Of a DNA stretch of 54,756 nt, positions 40,082 through 51,890 are shown in pieces (positions within the stretch are counted from its first letter, which is position 1; the number at the start of each line of letters is the position of its first letter). The notes beneath the pieces were generated by a model. That model had not been told where the DNA came from and did no database searches. It worked only from the letters and a program-made list of their open reading frames with translations. Origin of the DNA: Syntrophomonadaceae bacterium (lineage in GTDB: Bacteria; Bacillota; Syntrophomonadia; Syntrophomonadales; Syntrophomonadaceae); NCBI GenBank assembly GCA_012729495.1, contig JAAYCZ010000021.1, positions 1 to 54,756 on the forward strand, written 5' to 3'. The position numbers and the translations under genes are program-made.

Positions 40082-40576
40082 TTATTTTGCGATTTTATCC
40101 CTTACATATTCGATCAAACCGCCTTTGTCCATGATCTGCTGCATAAACCCGGGAAAAGGTACGGCCTGATAGCTGGCCCCGGTCCTCAGATTAAGGATCC
40201 GGCCGGTCTCCAACTCAACTTCTACCTGATCCCCTTCCCGAATGGCATCTACTGCCTCGGCTGATTCCAGAATGGGCAGTCCTATGTTAACCGCGTTGCG
40301 GTAGAATATACGGGCAAAGGATTTGGCGATTACACAGGATACGCCGGCAGCTTTAATCGCGATCGGTGCATGCTCACGGGAACTGCCGCAGCCAAAGTTC
40401 TTTTCGGCGACAATGATATCTCCCGCCTTGACCTTTTGGGGAAACTGGGGATCAGCGTCCTCCATGCAGTGCCGGGCTAATTCAGCCGGATCGAAGGTAT
40501 TCAGATAGCGAGCCGGAATAATCGCATCGGTATCGATGTCATTGCCAAACTTGTAAACCTGTCCGCTAAACTTCAT
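40082..40576 (-). CDS. leuD: 3-isopropylmalate dehydratase small subunit
   Basis: [41 protein letters not shown]; start at MKFSGQVY. Confidence 0.96.
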   Translation of the reverse strand: MKFSGQVYKFGNDIDTDAIIPARYLNTFDPAELARHCMEDADPQFPQKVKAGDIIVAEKNFGCGSSREHAPIAIKAAGVSCVIAKSFARIFYRNAVNIGLPILESAEAVDAIREGDQVEVELETGRILNLRTGASYQAVPFPGFMQQIMDKGGLIEYVRDKIAK

Positions 40577-40638
40577 AAAACAAACCTCCTGGTTTAATAC
40601 TTTAAAAATATCCCTGCTGGTCAAAAAGTATCCGTTTA

Positions 40639-41898
40639 TTATACCTCCCAGGGAGCGGTTATTCTTCCTTTAATGGCACTGGCAGCGGCTACCGCCGGAT
40701 TGCACAGATAGACTTCACTTTCGGGATGCCCCATTCTGCCAACAAAATTGCGATTGGTAGTAGCCAGGGCTTTTTCGCCTTTAGCCAGAATCCCCATATG
40801 TCCTCCCAGGCAGGGCCCGCAAGTGGGGGTACTGACAACGGCTCCTGACTCCACGAAGGTTTCGATATATCCGCGGCGCAAAGCTTCCAGATATATTTCC
40901 TGGGTTCCGGGGAAAATGATGACCCGCAGCTCCGGATGGACCCTATGCCCCTTAAGAATGGATGCTGCGGTTTGCAGATCCTCTATACGGCCATTGGTAC
41001 AGGAACCGATCACCACCTGGTCAATCATTACATCCGCCGCTGCACTTACCGGGCGGGTATTTTCCGGCAAATGGGGATAAGCTATTAAAGGTTCCATTTT
41101 GGAGACGTCGTATTCTTTCTCATCCGCATAGACTGCATCGTGATCCGACTGATAGATGGTATAAGGTCTTTTCGCCCTTCCCTGCACATAAGCCAGGGTA
41201 ATGTCGTCGGGAGCGATAATCCCGTTTTTCCCGCCTGCTTCAATGGCCATGTTGGCCATGCTGAAGCGATTGTCGATAGACAGATTGGTAATTGCTTCAC
41301 CGCAGAACTCCATGGACATATAGCGGGCTCCGTCCACGCCAATATCTCCGATGGCCTGCAGGATAAAATCCTTGCCCCCCACCCATCGCGGGGTCTTGCC
41401 ATAGTAAATAAACTTGATGCTTTCCGGCACTTTAAACCAGGCTTCGCCGGTAGCCATAGCCGCAGCCATATCGGTGGAGCCGACGCCGGTAGCAAACGCA
41501 CCCAGAGCCCCATACGTACAGGTATGCGAATCTGCTCCGATGACCAGATCTCCTGGCCCAACCAGACCTTGCTCGGGCAAAAGGCAATGTTCGATTCCCA
41601 TCGTACCGATTTCAAAATAATTTTTAATGCCATAGCCACGGGCAAAATCGCGCACTGTTTTGGCCTGTTCAGCTGATTTTATATCTTTGGCCGGGGTAAA
41701 ATGATCCGGTACCAGTACCACCCGTTCCTGGTCAAAGACTTGCTTTAAACCCAGCCGGTTGAATTCAGCAATCGCTACCGGGGCGGTAACATCATTGCCC
41801 AGGACCAAATCGAGTTTGCAGTTAATCAACTCACCGGCTTCCAGATGCTCCCTGCCAGCGTGTGCGGCCAGAATCTTCTGACTGATGGTCATTCCCAT
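40639..41898 (-). CDS. leuC: 3-isopropylmalate dehydratase large subunit
   Basis: [56 protein letters not shown]. Confidence 0.97.
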   Translation of the reverse strand: MGMTISQKILAAHAGREHLEAGELINCKLDLVLGNDVTAPVAIAEFNRLGLKQVFDQERVVLVPDHFTPAKDIKSAEQAKTVRDFARGYGIKNYFEIGTMGIEHCLLPEQGLVGPGDLVIGADSHTCTYGALGAFATGVGSTDMAAAMATGEAWFKVPESIKFIYYGKTPRWVGGKDFILQAIGDIGVDGARYMSMEFCGEAITNLSIDNRFSMANMAIEAGGKNGIIAPDDITLAYVQGRAKRPYTIYQSDHDAVYADEKEYDVSKMEPLIAYPHLPENTRPVSAAADVMIDQVVIGSCTNGRIEDLQTAASILKGHRVHPELRVIIFPGTQEIYLEALRRGYIETFVESGAVVSTPTCGPCLGGHMGILAKGEKALATTNRNFVGRMGHPESEVYLCNPAVAAASAIKGRITAPWEV

Positions 41899-41963
41899 GA
41901 AGGCCCCTCCTTTTGCTGATGAAAATGTGACTGCCCGGTGCTGATCAGGCAGATTCTTAATTA

Positions 41964-43502
41964 CTAGCTGCCCTGATTGTTTACCAGCTGTTTTTCATAA
42001 TAGTGTCTGTTGATGGCATGGATGTATGATTTAACACTGGCCTCAATAATATCAGTACTGAGACCGCGTCCATTGTAAATCTTATCCTCAATTTCTACCT
42101 TGGAAAGCACTTCTCCCAAGGCATCTTTGCCGCCGGTTACGGCATGCAGTTTATATTCCAGCAGTCTTCCGTAGATATCGGTTATTTTATCCACCGCCTG
42201 ACAAGCTGCCTCCATAGACCCGGAACCGGTAGCGGCAGCCTCGAAAGGCATGCCATCGATGCATAATCTAACGGTAGCAGTCGGTATCATATTGGTGCCG
42301 CTGGAAATGTGCAGGTATTCCAGGCTGAAACGCTCAGGAATGGCCCGGCCTTGCTCTTTGACTAAAGCCTCAATATCATCATTGCTGATTTCTTTTTTCT
42401 TGTCGGCCAGATCTTTGAATTTGACAAAAGCCTTCTGTAGTTCCTCGTCACTTAAGTCATAGCCCAGCTCTGCAAGACGAGCTTTAAAAGCATGTCGGCC
42501 GGAATGCTTGCCCAGTACCAGATTGTTTTTAAAAACTCCTACCAGTTCAGGGCTCATAATCTCATAGGTGGTTCTTTCCTTCAATACCCCGTCCTGATGG
42601 ATGCCTGATTCATGAGCAAAAGCATTGCTGCCCACGATGGCTTTGTTGGGCTGAACCACCATTCCGGTCAGGGTGCTGACCAGACGGCTGGTACGATAAA
42701 TTTCATCGTATTTAATATTAAGCTCTTTTTGGTAAAAGGCATGTTTGGTATATAAAGCCATAATAATTTCTTCCAGCGATGCATTGCCAGCCCGCTCGCC
42801 GATACCATTGACAGCGCATTCTATTTGCCGGGCCCCGTTGCTAATTCCGGCCAGCGAGTTGGCTACTGCCATCCCCAGATCATCATGACAGTGCACACTG
42901 AAAATTGCTTTGTCGCTGTTAGGCACGCGTTCAATGATGGTCTTCATGAAACGGCCGAATTCATCGGGAACCGAATAGCCCACCGTGTCGGGGAGATTTA
43001 CCACTGTCGCGCCGGCGGCGATAACCGCTTCCACCAGTTCAATTAAATAATCCAAGTCGCTGCGGGTAGCATCTTCGGCTGAAAATTCCACGTCCGGGCA
43101 AAACTGCCGGGCATATTTTACTGCTTCAACAGCCTGAACCAGCACTTCTTCCCGGGACTTTTGCAATTTATATTTCAGGTGGATATCAGAACTGGCCAGG
43201 AAGGTATGAATACGCGGGCTTTCCGCATATTTAACCGCTTCCCAGGTTCGATCGATATCCGCCCGGGTGGCCCGGCACAATCCGGCAATTATCGGCCCTT
43301 TAACGCTCCGGGCAATGGCTTTGACCGCCTGAAAGTCACCGGGGGAAGCAATCGGGAACCCAGCCTCGATGATATCAACTCCCAGACGCGCCAGTTGCTG
43401 AGCAATTTCCACTTTTTCTTCCACATTCAGACTGACCCCCGGTGACTGCTCGCCATCGCGCAGGGTGGTATCAAAAAGATAGATCCGGTTTTTATCATTC
43501 AT
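41964..43502 (-). CDS. leuA: 2-isopropylmalate synthase
   Basis: [67 protein letters not shown]. Confidence 0.97.
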   Translation of the reverse strand: MNDKNRIYLFDTTLRDGEQSPGVSLNVEEKVEIAQQLARLGVDIIEAGFPIASPGDFQAVKAIARSVKGPIIAGLCRATRADIDRTWEAVKYAESPRIHTFLASSDIHLKYKLQKSREEVLVQAVEAVKYARQFCPDVEFSAEDATRSDLDYLIELVEAVIAAGATVVNLPDTVGYSVPDEFGRFMKTIIERVPNSDKAIFSVHCHDDLGMAVANSLAGISNGARQIECAVNGIGERAGNASLEEIIMALYTKHAFYQKELNIKYDEIYRTSRLVSTLTGMVVQPNKAIVGSNAFAHESGIHQDGVLKERTTYEIMSPELVGVFKNNLVLGKHSGRHAFKARLAELGYDLSDEELQKAFVKFKDLADKKKEISNDDIEALVKEQGRAIPERFSLEYLHISSGTNMIPTATVRLCIDGMPFEAAATGSGSMEAACQAVDKITDIYGRLLEYKLHAVTGGKDALGEVLSKVEIEDKIYNGRGLSTDIIEASVKSYIHAINRHYYEKQLVNNQGS

Positions 43503-43546
43503 TGTTTATCAAAACCCTTCTCAAATGTAATTGAAGGGTGAAGCAC

Positions 43547-44581
43547 CTATTTATTTTCTTTGACCAGGGCATCACCAGATTTTAACCACGGCATCATCGC
43601 GCGCAATTCTGCACCGACTTCTTCAATCAAATGTTCTCTACCCTGTCTTTTCAGAGCATTGAACTGGGGACGGCCCACCTGATTTTCCAGCAGCCATTCC
43701 TTGGCAAATTTGCCATCCTGAATTTCCGCCAGGGCATCCTCCATGGCATAGCGTACTTCTTCCCCAATAACCTTTGGTCCGGTGATATAATCTCCCCACT
43801 CGGCCGTATCCGATACAGAGTAACGCATATTACTCATGCCGCCCTCATACATCAAGTCAACAATCAATTTAAGCTCATGGAAACATTCAAAATAAGCTAT
43901 TTCCGGCTGATAACCGGCTTCCACCAGGGTCTCAAATCCGGTTTTGACCAGTTGGGTTACGCCGCCGCAAAGTACGCATTGCTCACCGAAAAGATCTGTT
44001 TCTGTTTCTTCTTTAAAGGTTGTTTCCAGAACGCCGGCGCGGGTGGCACCGATGCCCTTGGCATGAGCCAGGGCTAGTTCCTTGGCTTGACCGGTGTAGT
44101 TCTGCTGAATTGCGATTAGGGCAGGAACGCCGGCACCGTTTTCATACATCCGGCGTACCAGATGGCCGGGGCTTTTCGGAGCGATCATAAAAACATCAAC
44201 ATTGGCCGGGGGTACGATCTGACCAAAATGTATGTTAAAGCCATGTGAAAATACCAGGGCTTTGCCTTCGGTCATATACGGGGCGATTTCTTCCCGGTAT
44301 ACTTTAGCCTGGGCTTCATCGGGGAGAAGGATTTGAATAATATTCCCTTGCTGGGCAGCTTCCGCTACCGTCATGGGTTGAATCCCAGCGGCGATAACCC
44401 GATCCCATTCGGCCTGACTGGCGGCATCAAAAGGTTTGCGCAAACCGACAACAACGTTGACTCCGCTTTCATGCAGATTCTGGGCCTGTGCATGTCCCTG
44501 GGAACCAAATCCCATCACCGCTACTGTTTTACCCTTTAAAAGCTCCAGATTTGCATCCGCATCATAATACATTTTTGCCAT
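43547..44581 (-). CDS. ilvC: Ketol-acid reductoisomerase
   Basis: [38 protein letters not shown]-type region [17 protein letters not shown]. Confidence 0.97.
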   Translation of the reverse strand: MAKMYYDADANLELLKGKTVAVMGFGSQGHAQAQNLHESGVNVVVGLRKPFDAASQAEWDRVIAAGIQPMTVAEAAQQGNIIQILLPDEAQAKVYREEIAPYMTEGKALVFSHGFNIHFGQIVPPANVDVFMIAPKSPGHLVRRMYENGAGVPALIAIQQNYTGQAKELALAHAKGIGATRAGVLETTFKEETETDLFGEQCVLCGGVTQLVKTGFETLVEAGYQPEIAYFECFHELKLIVDLMYEGGMSNMRYSVSDTAEWGDYITGPKVIGEEVRYAMEDALAEIQDGKFAKEWLLENQVGRPQFNALKRQGREHLIEEVGAELRAMMPWLKSGDALVKENK

Positions 44582-44612
44582 TTTAATATCCTCCTTAAAT
44601 TTAATTCTTTTA

Positions 44613-45095
44613 TTATTTGTTCCCGCGCACCATGGCTACTTTACCGGTTCGCACCATTTCAATAATCCCAAAAGGCCGCAGCGAATCTTCGATGGCATCA
44701 ATTTTATTTTCATCGCCGGTTACTTCAATAATGAGAGAATTCTTGCCGATATCTACGATCCTGGCCCGGAAAATATCTACAATCTGAACAATTTCAGCTC
44801 TAACCGTATTATCCGCCCTGACCTTGATCATGGATAATTCTCTTTCTACTGCTTTATCTTGGGTAATATCAATGATTTTTATTACTTCCACCAATTTATG
44901 CAGTTGCTTGGTTACCTGTTCAATAATCCGGTCATCACCTTCGACCACAATGGTCATACGTGATACTTCCGAAGACTCGGTGCGTCCAACCGTCAGACTG
45001 TCGATATTGTAACCCCGGCGGCGGAACAAAGTGGCCACTTTGGTCAATACGCCCGGTTTGTTTTCTACCGTGACTGACAGAGTATGTTTAGCCAT
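44613..45095 (-). CDS. ilvN: Acetolactate synthase small subunit
   Basis: [37 protein letters not shown] (ACT domain); start shortened from track ORF, 8-nt overlap with ilvB. Confidence 0.95.
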   Translation of the reverse strand: MAKHTLSVTVENKPGVLTKVATLFRRRGYNIDSLTVGRTESSEVSRMTIVVEGDDRIIEQVTKQLHKLVEVIKIIDITQDKAVERELSMIKVRADNTVRAEIVQIVDIFRARIVDIGKNSLIIEVTGDENKIDAIEDSLRPFGIIEMVRTGKVAMVRGNK

Positions 45096-46788
45096 CCTGT
45101 TCACCCCCCAGCATATTGCTAAGCGCTTCTCCGGGAGGAACCATGGGATAAACATTGGTATTGCGATCCACCCAGAAGTCGATAACGACCGGCCGGTCAG
45201 TGACCTGCAGCGCTTTTTGCAAAGCTTCTTCAACTTCCTCTGCACATTTAACTCGTATCCCCACCGCGCCATATGCTTCAGCAACTTTTACGAAATCGGG
45301 CTGTTGGGTCATGTCGGTATGCGAATAACGTCCGCCGTAGAAAAGACCCTGCCATTGTCTTACCATACCCAGATAATGATTATTGAGAATACAGATAATC
45401 ACCGGCAGTTTATACTGAACTGCCGTCCCCAGTTCCTGAATATTCATCTGGATACTGCCATCCCCGGCAATATCGATGATAGTTTTATCCGGGCAGGCGA
45501 TCTTGGCACCAATGGCAGCCGGAAAACCGAAGCCCATTGTCCCCAACCCTCCGGAACTAATAAAACTGCGGGGGTAACGGAATTTGTAATATTGACTGGT
45601 CCACATCTGATGCTGACCAACTTCCGTTGTGATGATCGCTTCTCCATTGGTCAATTCACTGATTTTTTCAATTACATGCTGCGGCGGAATCCGGCCTTCG
45701 GTTGAGCCCTCATAGCAAAGCGGATATTCGTCTTTCCATCTTTCAATTGTTTCATGCCATTCTTTCAGGTCTGGGCCAGGCTGCAAACGCGGCAGCAGCC
45801 CCTGCAGAATTTCCTTTACATCCCCTACAATCGGAACATCGACATCAACGTTTTTCCCAATCTCAGCTGCATCTATGTCCAGGTGAATCACTTTCGCATG
45901 CGGGGCAAAATTTGCTATCTTGCCGGTCACACGATCATCAAATCTTACTCCCATAGCGATCAGAACATCACATTCGCCGATCGCATAATTGGCATAGCGG
46001 GTGCCGTGCATACCCAGCATTCCCAAATACAACGGGTTGTAACCGGGAAAAGCACCCATTCCCATTAAGGTAGTAGTTACTGGTATACCCATTTTCTCGA
46101 CAACTGCCAAAAGTTCTTCCGCCGCATCGGAGGCCACTACCCCGCCGCCTGCATAAATAACCGGTCTTTGTGCAGCATTGATAAGATTGGCTGCATTGAG
46201 TACCTGACCAGAATTGTAGCCTTTAAGTACTCTGTAGCCGCGGATATTTATGTCTTGGGCCGGGCCTGTAAATTCAATTGTTCTTTCCATAATATCTTTA
46301 GGCAGATCAATCAAAACCGGTCCGGGACGGTTGGTATTGGCTATGTAAAAAGCTTCTTTGATCACCCGGGCTACATCTTCGGTCTTTTCCACCAGGAAAG
46401 CATGCTTGGTTATAGGCAGAACTATGCCGGTAATGTCAGCTTCCTGGAAAGCATCACGCCCGATCATATGGGTCGGTACCTGACCGGTAATGACCACCAT
46501 CGGAATGGAATCCATATAAGCGTTGGCGATACCGGTAACCAGGTTGGTTGCCCCTGGTCCTGAGGTTGCGATGCACACCCCGGTTTTACCTGTAGCGCGG
46601 GCATACCCGTCTGCAGCGTGAGCCGCTCCCTGTTCATGGCGGACTAATATATGCCTGATCGGGGAGTCGTACAGGGCATCATAAATGGTTATCGCCTGCC
46701 CTCCCGGATAACCAAACACTACATCTACTCCTTCTGCCTGCAGGCAACGCAGCAGAATTTCAGCTCCTCTTAACTTCACAACCATCAC
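45088..46788 (-). CDS. ilvB: Acetolactate synthase large subunit
   Basis: VFGYPGGQAITIYDALYDSPIRHILVRHEQGAAHAADGYARATGKTGVCIATSGPGATNLVTGIA. Confidence 0.97.
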   Translation of the reverse strand: MMVVKLRGAEILLRCLQAEGVDVVFGYPGGQAITIYDALYDSPIRHILVRHEQGAAHAADGYARATGKTGVCIATSGPGATNLVTGIANAYMDSIPMVVITGQVPTHMIGRDAFQEADITGIVLPITKHAFLVEKTEDVARVIKEAFYIANTNRPGPVLIDLPKDIMERTIEFTGPAQDINIRGYRVLKGYNSGQVLNAANLINAAQRPVIYAGGGVVASDAAEELLAVVEKMGIPVTTTLMGMGAFPGYNPLYLGMLGMHGTRYANYAIGECDVLIAMGVRFDDRVTGKIANFAPHAKVIHLDIDAAEIGKNVDVDVPIVGDVKEILQGLLPRLQPGPDLKEWHETIERWKDEYPLCYEGSTEGRIPPQHVIEKISELTNGEAIITTEVGQHQMWTSQYYKFRYPRSFISSGGLGTMGFGFPAAIGAKIACPDKTIIDIAGDGSIQMNIQELGTAVQYKLPVIICILNNHYLGMVRQWQGLFYGGRYSHTDMTQQPDFVKVAEAYGAVGIRVKCAEEVEEALQKALQVTDRPVVIDFWVDRNTNVYPMVPPGEALSNMLGGEQDG

Positions 46789-46912
46789 CTCTTTATAATA
46801 AAATAGCTTATTTTAAATGTTTATTGTTTATAATTCTAATTCTTTCTTATCTGTAATCTTTTGTTTATATAAGACAACACACGTTTAGTAAAAGGGGAGG
46901 AATAACTAATAA

Positions 46913-46937
46913 TAGCGGGCTTGTTGATGGCCCGCTA
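46913..46937. other. ilvD-ilvB intercistronic hairpin
   Basis: TAGCGGGC/GCCCGCTA stem; no strong U-tract. Confidence 0.5.
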
Positions 46938-46965
46938 ATATCTTTTGCTTCTTACCGAGGGAATA

Positions 46966-48627
46966 TTATTTTACAAATATTGCACCGGTACTGGCCGATT
47001 GAACCATCTGCGCATAACGCTTCATATATCCAGTTGTAATTTTTAGATCCGGGGCCTGCCATTTTGCTTTTCTGGCGGCCAGAATATCTTCGTCTACCAA
47101 TAGTTCCAGCTTTAGCGCCGGAATATCTATTCGAATCAGATCTCCTTCCTCCACTAGGGCAATGATGCCTCCAGCGGCAGCTTCCGGGGATACGTGTCCA
47201 ATCGATGCCCCCCTGGTAGCACCGGAAAAGCGTCCATCGGTAATCAGAGCGACTTCCTTGTCCAAACCCATACCGGCTATGGTGGATGTGGGAGTAAGCA
47301 TTTCCCTCATGCCGGGCCCTCCGCGGGGTCCTTCATTACGGATTACGATTACGTCTCCGGCAACAATTTTGTTGGCCAGGATTGCTGCAACCGCTTCCTC
47401 TTCAGATTCAAATACCCGGGCCGGGCCTTGGTGCTGCATCATTTCAGGATCTACTGCGCCCTTTTTGACCACCGCACCATCCGGGGCCAAGTTGCCAAAT
47501 AGTATTGCCAGTCCCCCGCTCTCACTATACGGATTATTTATCGGACGAATAACCGAATAATCAAGCACCGGGGTGGATTTAATATTCTCTCCTACTGTCA
47601 ATCCCGTTACGGTTCTGGCCTTACGATCAACCAGGCCTTTTTTGTCCAATTCATGATACAGCGCCTGTACCCCTCCGGCCCGATACAAATCCTCCATATG
47701 ATGGTTGCCGGCCGGACTGATTTTGCATAAATGCGGAGTTACGGCACTGACTTCATTAAACTTGTCCAGCGATATATCCACCCCGGCCTCGCTGGCAATA
47801 GCCAGCAGATGGAGCACGGAATTGGTTGAACAACCGATCGCCATATCCATACACATGGCATTATGGAATGCTGCAGCAGTCATGATATCAGCTGGACACA
47901 GGTCCTTGGCAACCAGCTCCATAATTTTCATTCCCGCTGTTTTGGCCAGGCGGATACGCTCCGAGTAAACTGCAGGGATGGTACCATTACCCGGCAAGCC
48001 CATACCCAGGGCTTCGGTCAAACAATTCATGGAATTGGCGGTAAACATGCCCGCACATGATCCGCAACTAGGGCAGGCATTGTCTTCCAACCGGGCCAGT
48101 TCATCCTGATCAATTTTGCCGCTGGCAGCAGCTCCAACACCTTCAAATACTTGGGTTACGCTGACCTTTTTATCAGCCATATTGCCGGCCAGCATCGGTC
48201 CGCCACTGACGAAAATCGAAGGTATATTTAAGCGGGCAGCAGCCATCAGCATACCCGGTACCACTTTATCGCAGTTGGGTATAAAAACCAGACCATCAAA
48301 AGCGTGGGCCATCGCCATAATCTCAACCGCATCCGCGATCAGCTCGCGGCTGCCCAGCGAATACTTCATGCCGATATGATTCATGGCGATCCCGTCACAA
48401 ACCGCAATCGTCTGGAACTCAAAAGGTACGCCTCCGGCCATTCTAATACCTGCTTTGACGGCCTCGGAAATTTTATCCAGATTAATATGTCCGGGAACAA
48501 TATCATTCTTGGAATTGACAACGCCAATAAAGGGACGTTTCATTTCTTCATCTGTCAGACCCAGAGCTTTAAATAAGGAGCGATGGGGAGCTTTTTCCAG
48601 ACCCTCTTTTACTATTTTGCTCTGCAT
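46966..48627 (-). CDS. ilvD: Dihydroxy-acid dehydratase
   Basis: [62 protein letters not shown]. Confidence 0.97.
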   Translation of the reverse strand: MQSKIVKEGLEKAPHRSLFKALGLTDEEMKRPFIGVVNSKNDIVPGHINLDKISEAVKAGIRMAGGVPFEFQTIAVCDGIAMNHIGMKYSLGSRELIADAVEIMAMAHAFDGLVFIPNCDKVVPGMLMAAARLNIPSIFVSGGPMLAGNMADKKVSVTQVFEGVGAAASGKIDQDELARLEDNACPSCGSCAGMFTANSMNCLTEALGMGLPGNGTIPAVYSERIRLAKTAGMKIMELVAKDLCPADIMTAAAFHNAMCMDMAIGCSTNSVLHLLAIASEAGVDISLDKFNEVSAVTPHLCKISPAGNHHMEDLYRAGGVQALYHELDKKGLVDRKARTVTGLTVGENIKSTPVLDYSVIRPINNPYSESGGLAILFGNLAPDGAVVKKGAVDPEMMQHQGPARVFESEEEAVAAILANKIVAGDVIVIRNEGPRGGPGMREMLTPTSTIAGMGLDKEVALITDGRFSGATRGASIGHVSPEAAAGGIIALVEEGDLIRIDIPALKLELLVDEDILAARKAKWQAPDLKITTGYMKRYAQMVQSASTGAIFVK

Positions 48628-48707
48628 GGCAATAATCCCTCCTGCCTCAATAATATAGTACCCCAAATACTTATTTCAGAATATTGCAAATATCTCAAAA
48701 ATGAAAA

Positions 48708-48990
48708 CAAAAAACCCTCGCCCTGATCAGGGACGAGAGTTATTCCCGCGGTACCACCCTGTTTGTCGCCAACCTAGCCAGTCTGCGACCACTTGGAGCC
48801 AACCATCTGGATTGGCTAACTTGATAACGGACTTTTTCGTCCGGCATCACCTACTCAGCCAGGCAGCTTTTCAGGTCGCAGCTCAGGAATGAGTCACCTG
48901 TAAAATATTGATACCGGTTTTCAGCTGCCCCGGTTCTCTGCAATCAATCATGTTTACAAGTCTGTTTCCTTCATTGCCGAATAATTGATT
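48708..48990 (-). promoter_or_regulatory. T-box leader, probable leucine (CUC) specifier, controlling ilvD operon
   Basis: Minus strand: AGAGAACCGGGGCAGCTGAAAACCGGTATC stem I, GGTGA-CTC-ATTCCTGAG specifier region, AGGGTGGTACCGCGGG T-box sequence, terminator CTCTCGTCCCTGATCAGGGCGAGGGTTTTTTG. Confidence 0.93.
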
Positions 48991-48997
48991 TCTATTG

Positions 48998-49027
48998 AGT
49001 ATATTTGAAAGCTTTCCATTATGTCAA
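48998..49027 (-). promoter_or_regulatory. Sigma-A type promoter for T-box/ilv-leu operon
   Basis: Minus strand TTGACA - 18 nt - TATACT directly upstream of the T-box. Confidence 0.75.
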
Positions 49028-49037
49028 TATGTTTCTC

Positions 49038-51029
49038 TTATTTTTTTAAGTCAACTTTGCGCAAGTACTCTTTTAAGCCAATCTGATAGCGAAAACCTTC
49101 CCGAGGCCGTTTCTTTTCTTTTAGTCTGATCTTCTTTAACATAGACCATAATAGCCGCGTGCCCTCCTCCGTCTGACAGGCTTCGGAAGGACTCATCCCC
49201 CGCAGATTGTGCAGGTTGGAATGATACCATTTATTCAGGTACAATTCTTTTAAAGCTGCTTCCAAATCAGGATATTGTTTTTTCACTTCCATATCCAGGA
49301 TATCGAACAAGCCTTCCTCTCTCGTCTCCAATCCGTTAAACTCTAAAGCTTCATAAATATTGTCTTCAAAATGCTGACGAACGGAAAGTAATTCCCTTTC
49401 CCCAAATGCAGACACGGTTACCCAATTACCGGCAAGGATATATTCAGCCATGAAATTCGGCGGATCAAAGCGCTGATCGAGTTCATAATATACCTGAAGA
49501 TCATCATACAGATTTATCATTTTGGCGTTTAATTGGCCAAGCTTTTGTATCACTTTATTCCGATCTTTCATTAAATATCTGAGTGTTATAAAACGCATTC
49601 CATCTTCATAAGCAAAATCATCATCAGCAGCAAGCAGGATTTCTTCAAAATTACTGTATTGACCGCTCAGATAATTATGGGCATTGGCCAAACTGATCTC
49701 ATATTCTCCCCTTTGCACCAGGAAAGGATAATAAATGTCGCAAAACATCTTATGAAATTGATCTACGACCTCTTTTTCCTGTGATATAATCACGAATTCA
49801 TCCATGTTAATAATCAAATCCGCGATCACCCCGGTCATAAACGACACCCCATGGTTAAAATCTTCTTCCTGACAAGTCAGACGCATATGGATTCCGTATG
49901 GCAATTCCTCAACTTCACGAATATTTTCAATTTGATCAAGGACATCGAAAAGTTCATCCAAATCGATTATTTCATAGACCCGGCAATAGACCTGCAAGGC
50001 GAAAGGGTTCCATACTGATTTAGACTCAAGCAGCCGATGATTGACAAGTTCTATATTAACGATGAACCAGTAACCCTGCTGATCTTTCTTTAAATCCAGT
50101 TTATAATCGCTTTTATAAACCTCCCGATCCTGGAGGATTACCGCAAAAGCGCTTAGTTTAGCATTCTCGCCGGAGGCACGCACTTCCTCAACCTGTCCTT
50201 CTATAATTAGCGCACCAGGATTAATTGCTTCTTTAAATTGATAAAAGAGTTTACCGGTAATAAGCTGTTCATCCAGAATCGACAACAGGTAGTTATAATC
50301 CTGATATCTTAACGCATAGAAAAGACTATTGCCTAATTGACGCGGCGTCAGACGGGCAGATATTTTTCGGTTTAATGCATTAGCCCAGGCGGCAGTGAAT
50401 TCAAGGGGCTCATCCAGATAACGCTGGTAAAGAAATCTCCCCAGTGCCGGTCGGCTCATATAACGGACATTTAATTTGTAGGCCTCGGATATTAAATAAC
50501 ACGCTTCCAGGTAGTCAATTTCAATCATATCATTAAGCATGGCATGATCTTTTTCGTATTGTAACTGAGAAATATCCTCAACAATAAACAAACTGTGAAT
50601 CCCATCCGCACTAAAGGTCAGGAAAAAACATTCTACATATAGTTTGCCGTTATCCTTCTGCCATGCCAAATCAATACTTATACGTCCGGTATGACGGCTG
50701 CAGCTGACATATGCGGTATAAAATTGGCCGGGGCAGGGTTTTTCCCGCTTGGTTTTCAGCCCTGCCAGTCTATATTTGCTTAAAGTCCGCTGACATAGAG
50801 CTTCATATTCCCAGCCGTATTCTATATTGATTAATTCGAAATAATCAACCATACCCGGACTGTAAAATGATCCCAGCCCCTCAAGCAACTCCACTCTTAA
50901 TTCCAGCGGGGTTTCTTCAAAACTATCCAACAGCAGAATTTTGCCCGCGTTGCTGTCAATCTGGTTAATAATTTCATCAACCTGTTTTTGTAACATTTTT
51001 CTGGTGTAATGGCCTTTACTATTTTTCAT
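49038..51029 (-). CDS. Large protein of unknown function (663 aa)
   Basis: Single long ORF; C-terminal LYLNKWYHSNLHNLRGMSPSEACQTEEGTRLLWSMLKKI resembles a 'G-x-TP-x-EA...GR' tail seen in some SEC-C/antitoxin-type proteins. Confidence 0.7.
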   Translation of the reverse strand: MKNSKGHYTRKMLQKQVDEIINQIDSNAGKILLLDSFEETPLELRVELLEGLGSFYSPGMVDYFELINIEYGWEYEALCQRTLSKYRLAGLKTKREKPCPGQFYTAYVSCSRHTGRISIDLAWQKDNGKLYVECFFLTFSADGIHSLFIVEDISQLQYEKDHAMLNDMIEIDYLEACYLISEAYKLNVRYMSRPALGRFLYQRYLDEPLEFTAAWANALNRKISARLTPRQLGNSLFYALRYQDYNYLLSILDEQLITGKLFYQFKEAINPGALIIEGQVEEVRASGENAKLSAFAVILQDREVYKSDYKLDLKKDQQGYWFIVNIELVNHRLLESKSVWNPFALQVYCRVYEIIDLDELFDVLDQIENIREVEELPYGIHMRLTCQEEDFNHGVSFMTGVIADLIINMDEFVIISQEKEVVDQFHKMFCDIYYPFLVQRGEYEISLANAHNYLSGQYSNFEEILLAADDDFAYEDGMRFITLRYLMKDRNKVIQKLGQLNAKMINLYDDLQVYYELDQRFDPPNFMAEYILAGNWVTVSAFGERELLSVRQHFEDNIYEALEFNGLETREEGLFDILDMEVKKQYPDLEAALKELYLNKWYHSNLHNLRGMSPSEACQTEEGTRLLWSMLKKIRLKEKKRPREGFRYQIGLKEYLRKVDLKK

Positions 51030-51207
51030 TCTGATCCCCTATACAAATAATAAAACTTCGATCCCATTTGTAATGTATCATTTTGACGGATTAATGGCAA
51101 ATCTTGCTCCTTCCCGGACACTCAAGAATTAAGCAATTTGGCGGGAAAAATAAAAATAAGGTAGAATCAAAGCAGGCATGAAAAAATATATAATCGAGGT
51201 GAATGAA

Positions 51208-51762
51208 ATGTTTTGGGAAACTGCCGGACCCGCTAATACTGACCGTACCCTGCAACTGGCGGTTAAAAAAGGCCAGGAACTGGGGGTGAATAATTTCGTC
51301 ATAGCTTCCTGCAGCGGAGCAACTGCACGAAAACTATTTACCCTTGCCAGCCCATCAAATATCGTTTGTGTCAGTCATCAGGTTGGATTTGCCAAGCCCG
51401 GAGAAGATGAAATGCTGCCGGAAAACAGAGAGTTTTTTCAGGCCCACGGAGTGCCAGTGCTGACTACTACCCACTTGTTGGCCGGGGTCGATCGTGCCCT
51501 GCGCTTTCAGTTCAAAGGAGTTTATCCGGCCGAGATCGTAGCTTCTACGCTGAGGATGTTCGGACAGGGAATAAAAGTAGCCGTTGAAATAAGTTGTATG
51601 GCTCTTGATGCGGGCATGATACCTTATGGTCAGGATGTAATCGCCATCGGCGGAACTATTGAGGGAGTTGATGCGGCCATTGTAATACGGCCCGAACACT
51701 CAGCGCAATTTTTTGCCTCCCAGGTAAAGGAAATAATCTGTATGCCGAAAAATAAAAAGTAA
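51208..51762 (+). CDS. Stand-alone pyruvate-kinase C-terminal (PK_C, alpha/beta) domain protein
   Basis: MFWETAGPANTDRTLQLAVKKGQELGVNNFVIASCSGATARKLF; GAGGTG RBS before ATG 51208. Confidence 0.8.
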   Translation: MFWETAGPANTDRTLQLAVKKGQELGVNNFVIASCSGATARKLFTLASPSNIVCVSHQVGFAKPGEDEMLPENREFFQAHGVPVLTTTHLLAGVDRALRFQFKGVYPAEIVASTLRMFGQGIKVAVEISCMALDAGMIPYGQDVIAIGGTIEGVDAAIVIRPEHSAQFFASQVKEIICMPKNKK

Positions 51763-51890
51763 ATATTATAAATATCGAATTTTGATTACTATTATTAACA
51801 AGCAGCGCTATATTTTTCTGCTCTGCAAAATTTAACCGGCCATAAACCAATCAGATTCTGCAAAAGCTATCTTTAAAGGAGGGATATATT

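Noticed and set aside
45096-45284. N-terminal extension of ilvN in the ORF track
   Set aside because: Out-of-frame overlap with the 3' end of ilvB; the ACT domain starts at MAKHTLSV
45031-45705. 224-aa plus-strand ORF overlapping ilvB/ilvN
   Set aside because: Antisense shadow of two highly conserved enzymes
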